In this document: in pieces, positions 1 to 8,669 of the stretch
How the letters are laid out: every line of letters starts with the position of its first letter
Numbering within the stretch: the stretch's first letter is position 1
Source of the DNA: CAIPSZ01 sp038065015
GTDB taxonomy: Bacteria > Patescibacteriota > Patescibacteriia > PEXW01
Direction: 5' to 3'
DNA length: 64,000 bases
Assembly (NCBI GenBank): GCA_038065015.1
Contig: JBBTRU010000007.1
Coordinates: forward strand, 7,853 to 71,852
Notes under the pieces: generated by a model
What the model saw: the letters and a program-made list of their open reading frames with translations, nothing else
The model's database searches: none
Told to the model about the DNA's origin: nothing
Position numbers and translations under genes: made by a program

Positions 1-2
1 CT

Positions 3-1229
3 GCATTATTCCTTTATACTTTTTCGCAGCGTTGGTTTCGAAGGCGTACCGCATGGCTAGCCCTATTTTTGAGTTTGATAATGGTAAGTTTCTTTGTGTA
101 CGTAAGAAGCATCGTTTTAGGTCAGCTGGTAGGTGGCTATAACGAAGAGCAGTTTTCACTACACTGGCGGGACATCACGCAATTGTTTCGCAGCCTGGTC
201 ATTGGTTGGGTGAATTGGTCATGGTTTGCTGGCCATACGAGTGAACAGGCAACGACTTTGATACGTCGCATACTTACTCTTGTTGTAAGTACAGGTTTAC
301 TCGCACTAGTCATACTACAATTACGTAACCTATGGCATGAACGACGAAAAGTACTACTTCTTTTAGCTTGGTCGGTCGTTATTATTAGTCCAGTACTCCC
401 CATGCTAGAAGGACTAGACTTGGGTCAACTCACTGGGACTCGTTTTTTATTTCTCTTTAGTAGCGTTGTGTGCTTTGCCATTGCTTTGCTCTTGTATAGA
501 ATAAAATTTCGCAAACGTATATTGGTATTGCTAATTGTTACATTGGCAATTGCCTGGGGCATTAACTTGCAACCTTGGCGCATGGCTGCAGCGCGGGTGC
601 AAGGTGTACGTCAGCAACTCATTCAGGTTTTGGCAACGCCTTCCGCTCAATCTGCTATATATATTCGTGGGCTACCTGGAGACATTCATGGTGCGTACAT
701 GTGGTATGCCCGTCGAAGCGTACCAGAGTTATTAGTAGCAACGTATGGTAACCCACTACTGTATAGTCCCGCAGTGATGGATGACTCACCATTTTGTCGT
801 ACCAATACTGAAGCTGAAGTATATGTTCTTGACTGGAAATCAAAAACAACAACATTCATAGTATCGCGGCGACGGGTACTAGCAACGCCTCATAAGCAGC
901 AACAAACACTAAATACGTCCGTAGAATCATTTGGCTCGGGAGAGTTTATTGTACGATGGGATGCCACAATATCTACTGATGCATACCGAGCAATCGCGAT
1001 ATACTATACAAGCACTACCCCAGTAGTTGGTCAGCTCGAGGTTGCATCAGGGGCTACCGCAACACCAAATATAGGTAAGGTATTATTTCCCGCGAATAAA
1101 AATGGATGGTTGCAATTTACTCTCTGTCAGAGTAGAGGTTGGACATTGAATCCATCCCCAAAAGCATTACACCTTACGGTACCTTTGGGTACAGAAATCA
1201 AGAGTGTCAAATTTATAGATCCAAGATAA
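3..1229 (+). CDS. Multi-pass membrane protein, 5'-truncated
   Basis: The reading frame is open to the left edge, so the true start lies outside the window. The visible part has several hydrophobic segments (one opening the visible part and three more in roughly its next 150 codons), then a soluble C-terminal half of about 210 residues. I do not recognise the family; the layout resembles membrane glycosyltransferases or other polytopic envelope proteins with an extracytoplasmic tail. It ends 10 bases before the O-antigen ligase-like gene, so it probably belongs to the same glycan operon. Its base composition is clearly more AT-rich than the genes after it: a sampled row (241-300) has 25/60 G+C against 33/60 in row 1501-1560. 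This suggests acquired DNA. Confidence 0.6.
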   Translation, partial: ALFLYTFSQRWFRRRTAWLALFLSLIMVSFFVYVRSIVLGQLVGGYNEEQFSLHWRDITQLFRSLVIGWVNWSWFAGHTSEQATTLIRRILTLVVSTGLLALVILQLRNLWHERRKVLLLLAWSVVIISPVLPMLEGLDLGQLTGTRFLFLFSSVVCFAIALLLYRIKFRKRILVLLIVTLAIAWGINLQPWRMAAARVQGVRQQLIQVLATPSAQSAIYIRGLPGDIHGAYMWYARRSVPELLVATYGNPLLYSPAVMDDSPFCRTNTEAEVYVLDWKSKTTTFIVSRRRVLATPHKQQQTLNTSVESFGSGEFIVRWDATISTDAYRAIAIYYTSTTPVVGQLEVASGATATPNIGKVLFPANKNGWLQFTLCQSRGWTLNPSPKALHLTVPLGTEIKSVKFIDPR

Positions 1230-1239
1230 TTGACTTCTC

Positions 1240-2700
1240 ATGAAATTTAGAAATTTTATCTACCTTGTTGCACTGTTCGTCGCTATAGAGGCACTTTCCT
1301 TCTTCGGCTGGCAGTACCCAGTGGTTGGCGTGTTTGCTTGGCTCGGCATTGTGGCCCTTACCTTTGCCGTGGCCTTGGTACGCCCAGAAGCAGCTTTGGG
1401 CGCGGTCATGGCCGAGTTGGTCCTTGGCGGCAAGGGCTATTTGTTTAGTTTACCCATTGGTCAGGCTGACCTTTCGTTGCGACTTGGCATATTCTTGGCC
1501 GTTATGATCGGTAGTGCCGTGACCACCATACGCTTGCACAATGTCTGGGGTACGCAGTGGCGCTTTCGTTGGCTGTGGTTGGGCTGGATTGCAATTGCAG
1601 TGTGGGCTGCTGTGGTTGGGTTGCTTCGCGGTAATGGTTTTGGCGCAGTGTTTAACGACGCTAATGCCTTTTTGTTCCTCGCTTTGGCCCCGGCATTTGG
1701 TTTGCTCCGCACGCGCGAACACCTCATGCACGTCTTGTACTGGATTGGTGCGGCAATAATTGTGCTGGCGTTAAAGACCGCACTGGTACAAGGCTTATTC
1801 ACGCACTACGCATCAACTGATCTCGTCCTGCTCTATAAGTGGGTGCGTGACACCGGCGTCGGTGAAGTAACGTACATCATTGGGCATCTCTACCGCGTCT
1901 TCTTCCAGAGTCACGTCTATGGGTTACTCGCCTTCTTCACCGGTATTGGCCTGGCCGTAGCCCGGCCCAAGCGGCAGTGGCTGTGGACTGTCGTCGCCGG
2001 GCTCGGGGCGTACGTTGTGGTGGTGAGTCTTTCCCGAAGTTTCTGGTTAGGCGGCTTGGTCGCCTTGGCTTTGGCGCTCGTCGGTATGTTGAGTCGTCGG
2101 TCATTCCGGGTCTGCATTGCGCCGGTGAGTTTTTTTGCCGCCATTGCCTTACTCGTCGCTTACGTCGGATTTCAGTGGACCTTAAATTTTCCAGGCCTCT
2201 GGGGCGGTGGGGGAAGTGGCGGCACGCTTGTCCGCGCGCGTTCCGATATCCAGGCCGAGTCCGCGGCTTCGAGTCGCCGAGAGCTTTTGCCGGTCATTAC
2301 CCGGGCTATGTTTGATCATCCTTTTACCGGGAGCGGCTTGGGTACGTCGCTTACATACCAAACCAAAGATCCGCGGGTAAACACTGCAAAAACCTCAAAA
2401 GGCACAGCCTACACCACGACTGCGTTTGAGCTTGGTTACCATGGTTTTGCTTTGCAGTTTGGCCTCGTCTTGGTGCTGGCCTGGCTGTATCTTTTATTCC
2501 GCTTTCTCCAGCAAGGACTTACCATACTTCGGTTGCACTCACCCGACCGGCCAATTGTGGCAGGCCTATGGTTAAGTGTTTTCGCGCTGTGCACCTTGCA
2601 CCTCACCACCCCGTACCTCAACCATCCGTTAGGTTTTGGTTTCATCCTCCTAGCCGCAGCGGCCTTTACGCTACTTGATCCTCGCTATGCCCGACGTTGA
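1240..2700 (+). CDS. O-antigen ligase/polymerase-like membrane protein
   Basis: A 486-residue polytopic inner-membrane protein with roughly ten to twelve hydrophobic segments. A large extracytoplasmic loop (about residues 315-385) carries a Gly-rich stretch and a GSGLGTSL motif. The SRSFWLGG motif at the start of a membrane segment and the loop placed before the last helices are typical of the Wzy/WaaL (O-antigen ligase, PF04932) superfamily. These proteins polymerise lipid-linked glycans or transfer them to an acceptor. It lies between a membrane protein and two GT2 glycosyltransferases, which fits a surface-polysaccharide operon. Whether it is a polymerase or a ligase cannot be decided from sequence alone. 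Confidence 0.75.
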   Translation: MKFRNFIYLVALFVAIEALSFFGWQYPVVGVFAWLGIVALTFAVALVRPEAALGAVMAELVLGGKGYLFSLPIGQADLSLRLGIFLAVMIGSAVTTIRLHNVWGTQWRFRWLWLGWIAIAVWAAVVGLLRGNGFGAVFNDANAFLFLALAPAFGLLRTREHLMHVLYWIGAAIIVLALKTALVQGLFTHYASTDLVLLYKWVRDTGVGEVTYIIGHLYRVFFQSHVYGLLAFFTGIGLAVARPKRQWLWTVVAGLGAYVVVVSLSRSFWLGGLVALALALVGMLSRRSFRVCIAPVSFFAAIALLVAYVGFQWTLNFPGLWGGGGSGGTLVRARSDIQAESAASSRRELLPVITRAMFDHPFTGSGLGTSLTYQTKDPRVNTAKTSKGTAYTTTAFELGYHGFALQFGLVLVLAWLYLLFRFLQQGLTILRLHSPDRPIVAGLWLSVFALCTLHLTTPYLNHPLGFGFILLAAAAFTLLDPRYARR

Positions 2701-3613
2701 CGTAAGCATTGTTACCTGGAACAGCGCGCCGGAGCTCCGTGCGCTCCTCGAGAGCTTGCAGGCGCAAACTTTGCAACCCGCAAGTATTACTATTGTGGAT
2801 AATGCCTCCACCGATAGCACGCAAGCGGTGTGTGCGAATTTTTCAAACATGACGGTGCTCCCGCAAGCTACGAACGTGGGCTTTGCGGCTGGGCATAACC
2901 TTGGCATCGCGCACGGTCGGGCCGAGTTTGTGTTGGTGGTAAACCCTGATGTTATCCTCTCGCCCACGTACTTGGAGCAAGTACTAAGCGTTGCGGAGGC
3001 TCTACCGAAAGCTGCGGCTTTCACTGGCGTGCTGCGCCGTGCGGACGGACGCGTTGATACCACGGGTGTGCGCGTGCAGGTTTCCCGGATTGTCCGCGAC
3101 CGGCTGGATGTACCAGTGCTGCCTCAGTCCCGCTTTGGCATTTCTGGTGCGGCGGCATTCTACCGGCGGGCTGCGCTGCAGGACGTTGCGGTCGGCGGGC
3201 AATTCTTTGCTGAAACGTTTTTTGCATACAAAGAAGATGTCCAGCTGGCGTGGCGCTTGCAGTGGGCGGGATGGGGTGCATATTGCGTCCCTGCGGCCGT
3301 GGCTACGCACCAACGGAACCTTGCGGCAGGCACGCGCCGTTCGGCGCGGGACGCGCAGCGAAGATTCTTCAGCTACCGCAACCACCTGTTGCTCTACCCA
3401 TCAGCCGAGAGTTTTTCGACCGTGCTGCCAGACCTGTGGGCAATAGTCCCAACCGAAATTGCGCGCCTACTTTTTTTACTCGTTACGGATTTTCGGGTAA
3501 CGCTGCGCGCCCTTGCTGCAGCAGGCAAAATGTGGCACGCTGCAAGAACCTTCGCCGCTCAACAGCGGCGTTCCGTGCCTAGTGCGCAGGTCCGTAAAGC
3601 ATTATTTGCATGA
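2687..3613 (+). CDS. GT2 family glycosyltransferase
   Basis: The protein opens with VSIVTWNS, the first strand of the GT-A fold. It has a VDNASTDST segment and a NPDV metal/nucleotide-binding motif (the DxD position), then a FFAYKEDVQLAWRL acceptor-side motif. This is the rhamnosyltransferase/WbbL-like GT2 pattern. The length (308 residues from this ATG) is normal. The ATG overlaps the end of the upstream gene by 14 bases, and the stop overlaps the next ATG (ATGA). The product is probably cytoplasmic and adds a sugar from a nucleotide donor to a lipid-linked glycan; donor and acceptor are unknown. Confidence 0.85.
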   Translation: MPDVDVSIVTWNSAPELRALLESLQAQTLQPASITIVDNASTDSTQAVCANFSNMTVLPQATNVGFAAGHNLGIAHGRAEFVLVVNPDVILSPTYLEQVLSVAEALPKAAAFTGVLRRADGRVDTTGVRVQVSRIVRDRLDVPVLPQSRFGISGAAAFYRRAALQDVAVGGQFFAETFFAYKEDVQLAWRLQWAGWGAYCVPAAVATHQRNLAAGTRRSARDAQRRFFSYRNHLLLYPSAESFSTVLPDLWAIVPTEIARLLFLLVTDFRVTLRALAAAGKMWHAARTFAAQQRRSVPSAQVRKALFA

Positions 3614-4443
3614 CTGCAACGCCCGACATCTCCATTATCATCCTCAACTATAAAACGCGTGGCCTGCTGCGGCAGTGCCTGCGTGGTATTGCGACGTCGA
3701 ACGATGCGGTATCCAAGCAAGTGATAGTTGTTGACAACGCTTCGGGCGACGGCAGCATCGAAATGGTTGAGAAAGATTTTCCCGATGTCACCCTCGTTGC
3801 CTCGCCAGTAAATAATGGTTTTTCGTCGGGTATGAATCTTGGGCTCAAGCGGGCGCACGGCCGTTACGTTGCCTTGCTCAACACCGATATTGCCATTATG
3901 GATAAACCGTTTGACCGGTTGGTGCAATTCCTGGACCAGCACCCAAGCGTTGGCCTGGCAGGACCAAAACTTATCAATCCTGACGGTTCGGTGCAGTACT
4001 CCTGCTGCCGTTTTCCCGAAAAGCTCACCCCTCTCTACCGCCGGACACCGTTGGGTAAAATTCCTTTCATTCGAAAAAAGTTGCAACGGTTTGTTATGGC
4101 AGACTTCACGCATAACGAGAACCGGACGGTCGATTGGTTACTTGGCGCATTTGTCGTGGCGCGGGCGGCAGCCGTGGAGAAAGTCGGGCTGCTCGATGAG
4201 CGTTTTTTTCTGTACTTCGAAGATGTCGATTGGTCCAGGCGTTTCTGGGCCGCCGGTTGGCAAGTCATGTACGTGGCAGATGTGGATGTGGTGCACTACC
4301 ACAAGCGCCAATCGGCCGAGAATCCAGGACTGACCGGGCTTTTTTCTTTCCCCACGAACATTCACATTCAGTCCTGGTTTCGCTACCTGGCAAAATATAA
4401 TGGCGTACCCCTGCCTATTCACCCGCAACGTACTGAACCCTAA
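3610..4443 (+). CDS. GT2 family glycosyltransferase
   Basis: A second GT-A fold glycosyltransferase of 277 residues. It shows the ISIIILNYKT N-terminal strand, VDNASGDGS, LLNTDIAI (DxD position) and FFLYFEDVDWSRR, all typical of rhamnosyltransferase-like GT2 enzymes. It starts inside the stop of the preceding GT2 gene (ATGA overlap), so translation is probably coupled and the two enzymes may add successive sugars. The similarity to its neighbour suggests an old tandem duplication. Substrates are not predictable from sequence. Confidence 0.87.
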   Translation: MTATPDISIIILNYKTRGLLRQCLRGIATSNDAVSKQVIVVDNASGDGSIEMVEKDFPDVTLVASPVNNGFSSGMNLGLKRAHGRYVALLNTDIAIMDKPFDRLVQFLDQHPSVGLAGPKLINPDGSVQYSCCRFPEKLTPLYRRTPLGKIPFIRKKLQRFVMADFTHNENRTVDWLLGAFVVARAAAVEKVGLLDERFFLYFEDVDWSRRFWAAGWQVMYVADVDVVHYHKRQSAENPGLTGLFSFPTNIHIQSWFRYLAKYNGVPLPIHPQRTEP

Positions 4444-4445
4444 CT

Positions 4446-6386
4446 ATGATGCGCAATTTTCTCAAACACACCTTGTGGCAGCAAATGGGCAAGCAGCTGA
4501 AGCGGATGTGGCCCTATACCTGGCCAGTCCTGGTTGGTGCTGCTGCGCTCATACTTATTGTTGGTGCGGTTTTTGGACCGAGGGTAAAAACCGTGTACCA
4601 AGAAGCGTTGGCAGGGAAAGCCGATTTAACAAAAGCCCAAGACTTCGTGGTTGCCCAAGAATTCACCGAGGCTTTTGCCTTGCTCACTTCTGGCCGACAG
4701 CACCTGACGACTGCCCAAGACCAGTTACACCGGCTAGGATTTTTTCGGTCTTTACCGTGGGTAAAGACACAAGTGCAGGCGGCTGATGAATTGCTCGCAG
4801 CGGGTATTGCCACCACCTCGGGGGTCGAGCGCTTGAGTACGTGGGCCGAACGCGTAGTAAAACCGTTCAAGACGGGAAAATCTTTTAGCTTGGGTAGCCT
4901 CAAACCCGAGCAGAAACGCGCAATCCTCAAAGCAATCTATGAAGCCCAACCCGATTTACAAGCGGCAAAAGCTTCGATTGATCTTGCCGTAACGCATTTG
5001 CACGCTATCCCGAAAAATGGGTTGGCCGGCAAACTCAACGCGGCCGTGCAACCCTTCCGCGATACTTTGCCCGGCTTGCAGGAAGGCATTGGCCAAGCGA
5101 TCCCGGCTTCGAAAGTTATTCCACCGCTGCTGGGCTACCCTTCACCGCAGAACTACCTTTTCTTGTTGCAGAATAATGCTGAACTGCGGCCCACCGGCGG
5201 CTTCATTGGGACGTACGGCATTGTGAAAGTAGTGGACAGCAATATTTCTTCTTTTACTACGGATAACGTATACAACCTTGACGACCAGGCGAAGGCGTTG
5301 CGCATTACCCCGCCGGCGGCACTCACGCAGTACAACAAGGTCAACCGCTGGCTTTTCCGCGATTCCAACTGGTCACCCGATTTTCCCACTGCCGCCCAAG
5401 AAGCGCTCTCTTTTTACCGCCTGGAAGGCGGCCGCGAGCGCAACCTCAATGGGGTTATTGCCGTTGACCCAACGTTCTTTGCCTCGCTCTTAAAAGTGAC
5501 TGGCCCAATTACCATTAAGAAGAAAGAGTTCCGAGCCGATAATTTGGTTGAAGAGCTACAGTATATTACCGGCGTCGAGTACACGTACCAGGGCTTGAGC
5601 ACGGCCGAGCGCAAGCAGATTATTGGCACACTCGGGCAGGCGCTCATAGAAAAAATGCTCACGCTGCCCAAAGAGAAGTATGGTAAAGCGTGGACGGCTT
5701 TCCAGGAAAATCTTAAAGCCAAACATGTACTGGTGTGGGTGGCCGATACGAACCGCCAGCGCACGCTCGCCGACCTGGGGTGGTCTGGAGCTGTACAAAC
5801 CCCGCAAGGCGACACGTTTATGGTGGTGGATGCAAACTTGGCGAGTTTAAAGAGCGACCCGGCAGTCCAACGCACGCATAGTTATACCATCAAGAAAGCG
5901 GGGGATGATCTCGTTGCCGAGCTTACCATTCGTTACGAGCATACTGGTAAGCTCAACTGGAAGACCACGCGTTACCGAACCTACACGCGGGTGCTCGTGC
6001 CGAAGGGGAGTGAACTCTTGAAAAGTAGCGGGGCTATGGTAGACTGCAACGTCAAACGAGACGGTACGGTAGTAACCACCGAAACCCTCGGGCTCACTGC
6101 CTTTGCGGCCTTTACCTGCACCGAAGTTGGGGCTAGCCACGAACTAAAACTCACCTACCGATTAGGCGGTGGCGTCGGCGTGCTCTGGGACCAAGGTGAG
6201 TACAAACTTCTGGTGCAGAAGCAACCCGGGACCGCCGCGTACACCTTTAACCTGAAAGCAGATTTCGGTGCTGACCTAGATCTTCTGGAAGGTGCAGCGA
6301 GCGGTGCTGCAGTAGTACAGCATGTGCTTTCGGCACAAACGCCGCTTACCCACGACCTCGACTATAGTGTTCAACGTAAACCGTAG
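4446..6386 (+). CDS. DUF4012 domain protein
   Basis: A 646-residue protein with a short basic cytoplasmic N-terminus, one membrane anchor (about residues 28-45) and a large extracytoplasmic domain. The sequence around residues 238-258 (LFLLQNNAELRPTGGFIG, then YG) is the hallmark of DUF4012, found in Actinobacteria and Patescibacteria next to polysaccharide genes. The function is not established. Context supports a role in glycan attachment or export: two bases after a GT2 gene and three bases before an MreB paralogue. The first 230 residues contain Ala/Gln/Leu-rich helical stretches. Confidence 0.85.
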   Translation: MMRNFLKHTLWQQMGKQLKRMWPYTWPVLVGAAALILIVGAVFGPRVKTVYQEALAGKADLTKAQDFVVAQEFTEAFALLTSGRQHLTTAQDQLHRLGFFRSLPWVKTQVQAADELLAAGIATTSGVERLSTWAERVVKPFKTGKSFSLGSLKPEQKRAILKAIYEAQPDLQAAKASIDLAVTHLHAIPKNGLAGKLNAAVQPFRDTLPGLQEGIGQAIPASKVIPPLLGYPSPQNYLFLLQNNAELRPTGGFIGTYGIVKVVDSNISSFTTDNVYNLDDQAKALRITPPAALTQYNKVNRWLFRDSNWSPDFPTAAQEALSFYRLEGGRERNLNGVIAVDPTFFASLLKVTGPITIKKKEFRADNLVEELQYITGVEYTYQGLSTAERKQIIGTLGQALIEKMLTLPKEKYGKAWTAFQENLKAKHVLVWVADTNRQRTLADLGWSGAVQTPQGDTFMVVDANLASLKSDPAVQRTHSYTIKKAGDDLVAELTIRYEHTGKLNWKTTRYRTYTRVLVPKGSELLKSSGAMVDCNVKRDGTVVTTETLGLTAFAAFTCTEVGASHELKLTYRLGGGVGVLWDQGEYKLLVQKQPGTAAYTFNLKADFGADLDLLEGAASGAAVVQHVLSAQTPLTHDLDYSVQRKP

Positions 6387-6389
6387 CCC

Positions 6390-7403
6390 ATGGCATTTCT
6401 TAGCAAAAAACTCGGCATCGATCTGGGTACCACGAACACGCTCGTGCACATGCCTGGCCGCGGCATTGTACTCAACGAACCATCCGTGGTGGCAGTAGCG
6501 GTTATTGATAAGCGCGTGCTTGCCGTTGGCGTAGAAGCCAAAGAAATGCTCGGCCGAACCCCGGATACTATTGTTGCCAAGCGGCCCTTAAAAGAGGGCG
6601 TCATTGCCGATTATAAAACGACCGAAGCGATGCTCCGTTACTTTATCAATAAGGCTTTGGGCGGAGTACGTTTTTTTCGGCCCGAAGTCATGATTGCGGT
6701 CCCGGCCGGGATTACCTCAACCGAACGCCGCGCGGTTATTGATGCTACGATTCAAGCCGGAGCCAAAGCTGCGTACATTATAAAAGAACCCATTGCGGCG
6801 GCCATTGGAGCGAATATTCCCATTGGCTCGGCGTCTGGCCACATGATTATTGACATGGGGGGCGGTACTTCAGAAATTGCCGTTATTTCCCTGGGTGGTA
6901 TTGTGGCAAACACTTCCGTACGCATTGGCGGTAACAAGTTCGATGCGGCCATACAAGAGTACACGCGCAAGAAGCATGGCGTGGCCATTGGTGAGCGCAG
7001 TGCCGAAGAGCTTAAAATTCACATTGGCTCGGCCTTGCCCTTGGAAGAGAAGTTGAGCATGGATATTCGCGGACGAGATATGGTGAGCGGTTTACCCACG
7101 ACGTTGCACGTAACCTCGGACGACATAACCGAAGCTATTCAAAACGAGCTCATGGGCATTATCCAAGCGGTGAAATCCGTGCTGCAGAACACCCCCCCAG
7201 AACTTTCCGCCGACGTCATTGATAAAGGCATGGTCCTCTCGGGTGGCTCGAGTTTACTTCGGAACATGGATAAACTCCTGACCCAAGCCACGGGTGTGCC
7301 GGCCTACGTTGCCGATGACGCGTTACTCTGCGTGGCCAAGGGTACGGGCGTGGCCTTGGATAATTTGGAATCGTACAAACGCAGCGTGCTCGCTACCGGG
7401 TAG
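6390..7403 (+). CDS. mreB: MreB-like actin homologue (first paralogue)
   Basis: A 337-residue actin-fold ATPase. Phosphate-1 motif GIDLGTTNT is near the N-terminus, phosphate-2 MIIDMGGGTSEIAVIS is in the middle, and an adenosine motif (VLSGGSSLL) is near the C-terminus. Family length is about 335-345. MreB polymerises under the membrane and guides wall synthesis in rod-shaped cells. This copy is not beside mreC but sits between the DUF4012 protein and a GT4 glycosyltransferase, so it may organise surface-glycan assembly. The second paralogue is at 13545-14609. The assignment to MreB is firm; the separate role is inference. Confidence 0.93.
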   Translation: MAFLSKKLGIDLGTTNTLVHMPGRGIVLNEPSVVAVAVIDKRVLAVGVEAKEMLGRTPDTIVAKRPLKEGVIADYKTTEAMLRYFINKALGGVRFFRPEVMIAVPAGITSTERRAVIDATIQAGAKAAYIIKEPIAAAIGANIPIGSASGHMIIDMGGGTSEIAVISLGGIVANTSVRIGGNKFDAAIQEYTRKKHGVAIGERSAEELKIHIGSALPLEEKLSMDIRGRDMVSGLPTTLHVTSDDITEAIQNELMGIIQAVKSVLQNTPPELSADVIDKGMVLSGGSSLLRNMDKLLTQATGVPAYVADDALLCVAKGTGVALDNLESYKRSVLATG

Positions 7404-7404
7404 T

Positions 7405-8610
7405 ATGCGCATTGGGATAGATGCCTCGCGAGCGAACCTCGCCCAGCGTACCGGGACCGAGTGGTATGCTTTTCACCTCACGAAGGCGTTTTTTCAGTTT
7501 GTGCGACCGAGCGATACAGTGCGCCTGTATGTGAAAGAGCCGCTCCGGCCAGAGTGGGGGACGCTGCCGAAAAATGTCGAAGTGCGAGTTCTGGGCTGGC
7601 CGCCGAAATTTCTCTGGACGCAGTTGCGGCTTTCTGCCGAACTCCTCAGGCATCGCGTTGATGTACTTTTCGTGCCTGCGCATACCATTCCATTTCTTGC
7701 ACCGCGGAATACGGTCACCACGCTCCATGACATTGGCTTCGAACATGCGGCGCAGCTCTATGGGCAGCAGCAACTTGGACCGTCGAATAGCTTTAAGCCT
7801 TGGTTGAATGCTTGCGTCCGCCTGTTCACGCTCGGGCGCTACGGCGCAACCGAGCTCGATTACCACCGCTTCTCTGCCCGTCGTGCCTTGCAGCACTGTC
7901 AGACTATTCTGACTGTTTCGGAGTACACCAAGCAGGATATATGCCAGACATACGGCATCGAACCCCAGCGCGTACGGGTTATACCGAATGCCATAGATAC
8001 CCAAGCCTTTCACCCGAGTGTGCGGCAGGATACCGCGCGCATGGCTGCCGTTGCTACCCAGGTAGGCCTGCGTCAGCCGTATATTATGACCATTGGCCGC
8101 ATTGAGAAGAAAAAAAATACCTTGGGACTTGTGCAGGCATTTATTGCACTCAAAAAAAATCCTGCCCATGCCCGTTTGCAACTACTCCTCGTGGGTAAGC
8201 CGGGCGTTGGGGCTTCGGAAATCACGTCAGCAATCCATGCCGCCGGTCTAACGGCAGATGTCTTTTGTCCGGGGTGGTTACCCGAAGCAGATATACCCGC
8301 ACTCATGGCCGGTGCATCGGCTTTTGTTCTCCCGTCGTTTTTCGAAGGTTTTGGTATACCGGTGCTCGAAGCAATGGCCGTGGGTACGCCCGTCGTTTGC
8401 AGTGCCGTAACATCGCTGCCCGAAGTTGCCGGTGATGCCGCGGTGCTCGTCGACCCCCATGACCCGCAGGCAATTGCCGACGGTGTTGCGAGCGTGCTCG
8501 CTGACCCGGAAAAGCAGAAGTTACTCCAAGAAAGAGGGTACACCAGAGTCCAGCAATTCTCGTGGGCGCGGAGTGCAGCCCAACTGGCCAAGGTGCTTTT
8601 TGGTCAGTAG
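7405..8610 (+). CDS. GT4 family glycosyltransferase
   Basis: A 401-residue GT-B fold glycosyltransferase. The ATG at 7405 gives MRIGIDASR, a typical first strand; the frame is open further upstream but that part overlaps mreB. The C-terminal donor domain has the TIGRIEKKKN strand and the E-x7-E motif in FFEGFGIPVLEAMAVGTP. These retaining enzymes use nucleotide sugars in the cytoplasm. It starts one base after the mreB stop and is the last gene of the glycan operon. Confidence 0.9.
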   Translation: MRIGIDASRANLAQRTGTEWYAFHLTKAFFQFVRPSDTVRLYVKEPLRPEWGTLPKNVEVRVLGWPPKFLWTQLRLSAELLRHRVDVLFVPAHTIPFLAPRNTVTTLHDIGFEHAAQLYGQQQLGPSNSFKPWLNACVRLFTLGRYGATELDYHRFSARRALQHCQTILTVSEYTKQDICQTYGIEPQRVRVIPNAIDTQAFHPSVRQDTARMAAVATQVGLRQPYIMTIGRIEKKKNTLGLVQAFIALKKNPAHARLQLLLVGKPGVGASEITSAIHAAGLTADVFCPGWLPEADIPALMAGASAFVLPSFFEGFGIPVLEAMAVGTPVVCSAVTSLPEVAGDAAVLVDPHDPQAIADGVASVLADPEKQKLLQERGYTRVQQFSWARSAAQLAKVLFGQ

Positions 8611-8629
8611 GTGCTTAACTCGGCAGCCC

Positions 8630-8658
8630 TTGCAAAAAGGCCCGATTTATTGTACGCT
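8630..8658 (+). promoter_or_regulatory. Putative promoter of the delta'-subunit operon
   Basis: TTGCAA at 8630-8635, a 17-base spacer and TACGCT at 8653-8658, eleven bases before the ATG at 8670. The expected transcript would have a leader of about five bases. It lies in the gap after the GT4 gene. Seen by eye only. Confidence 0.45.
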
Positions 8659-8669
8659 CATGCTACTCC

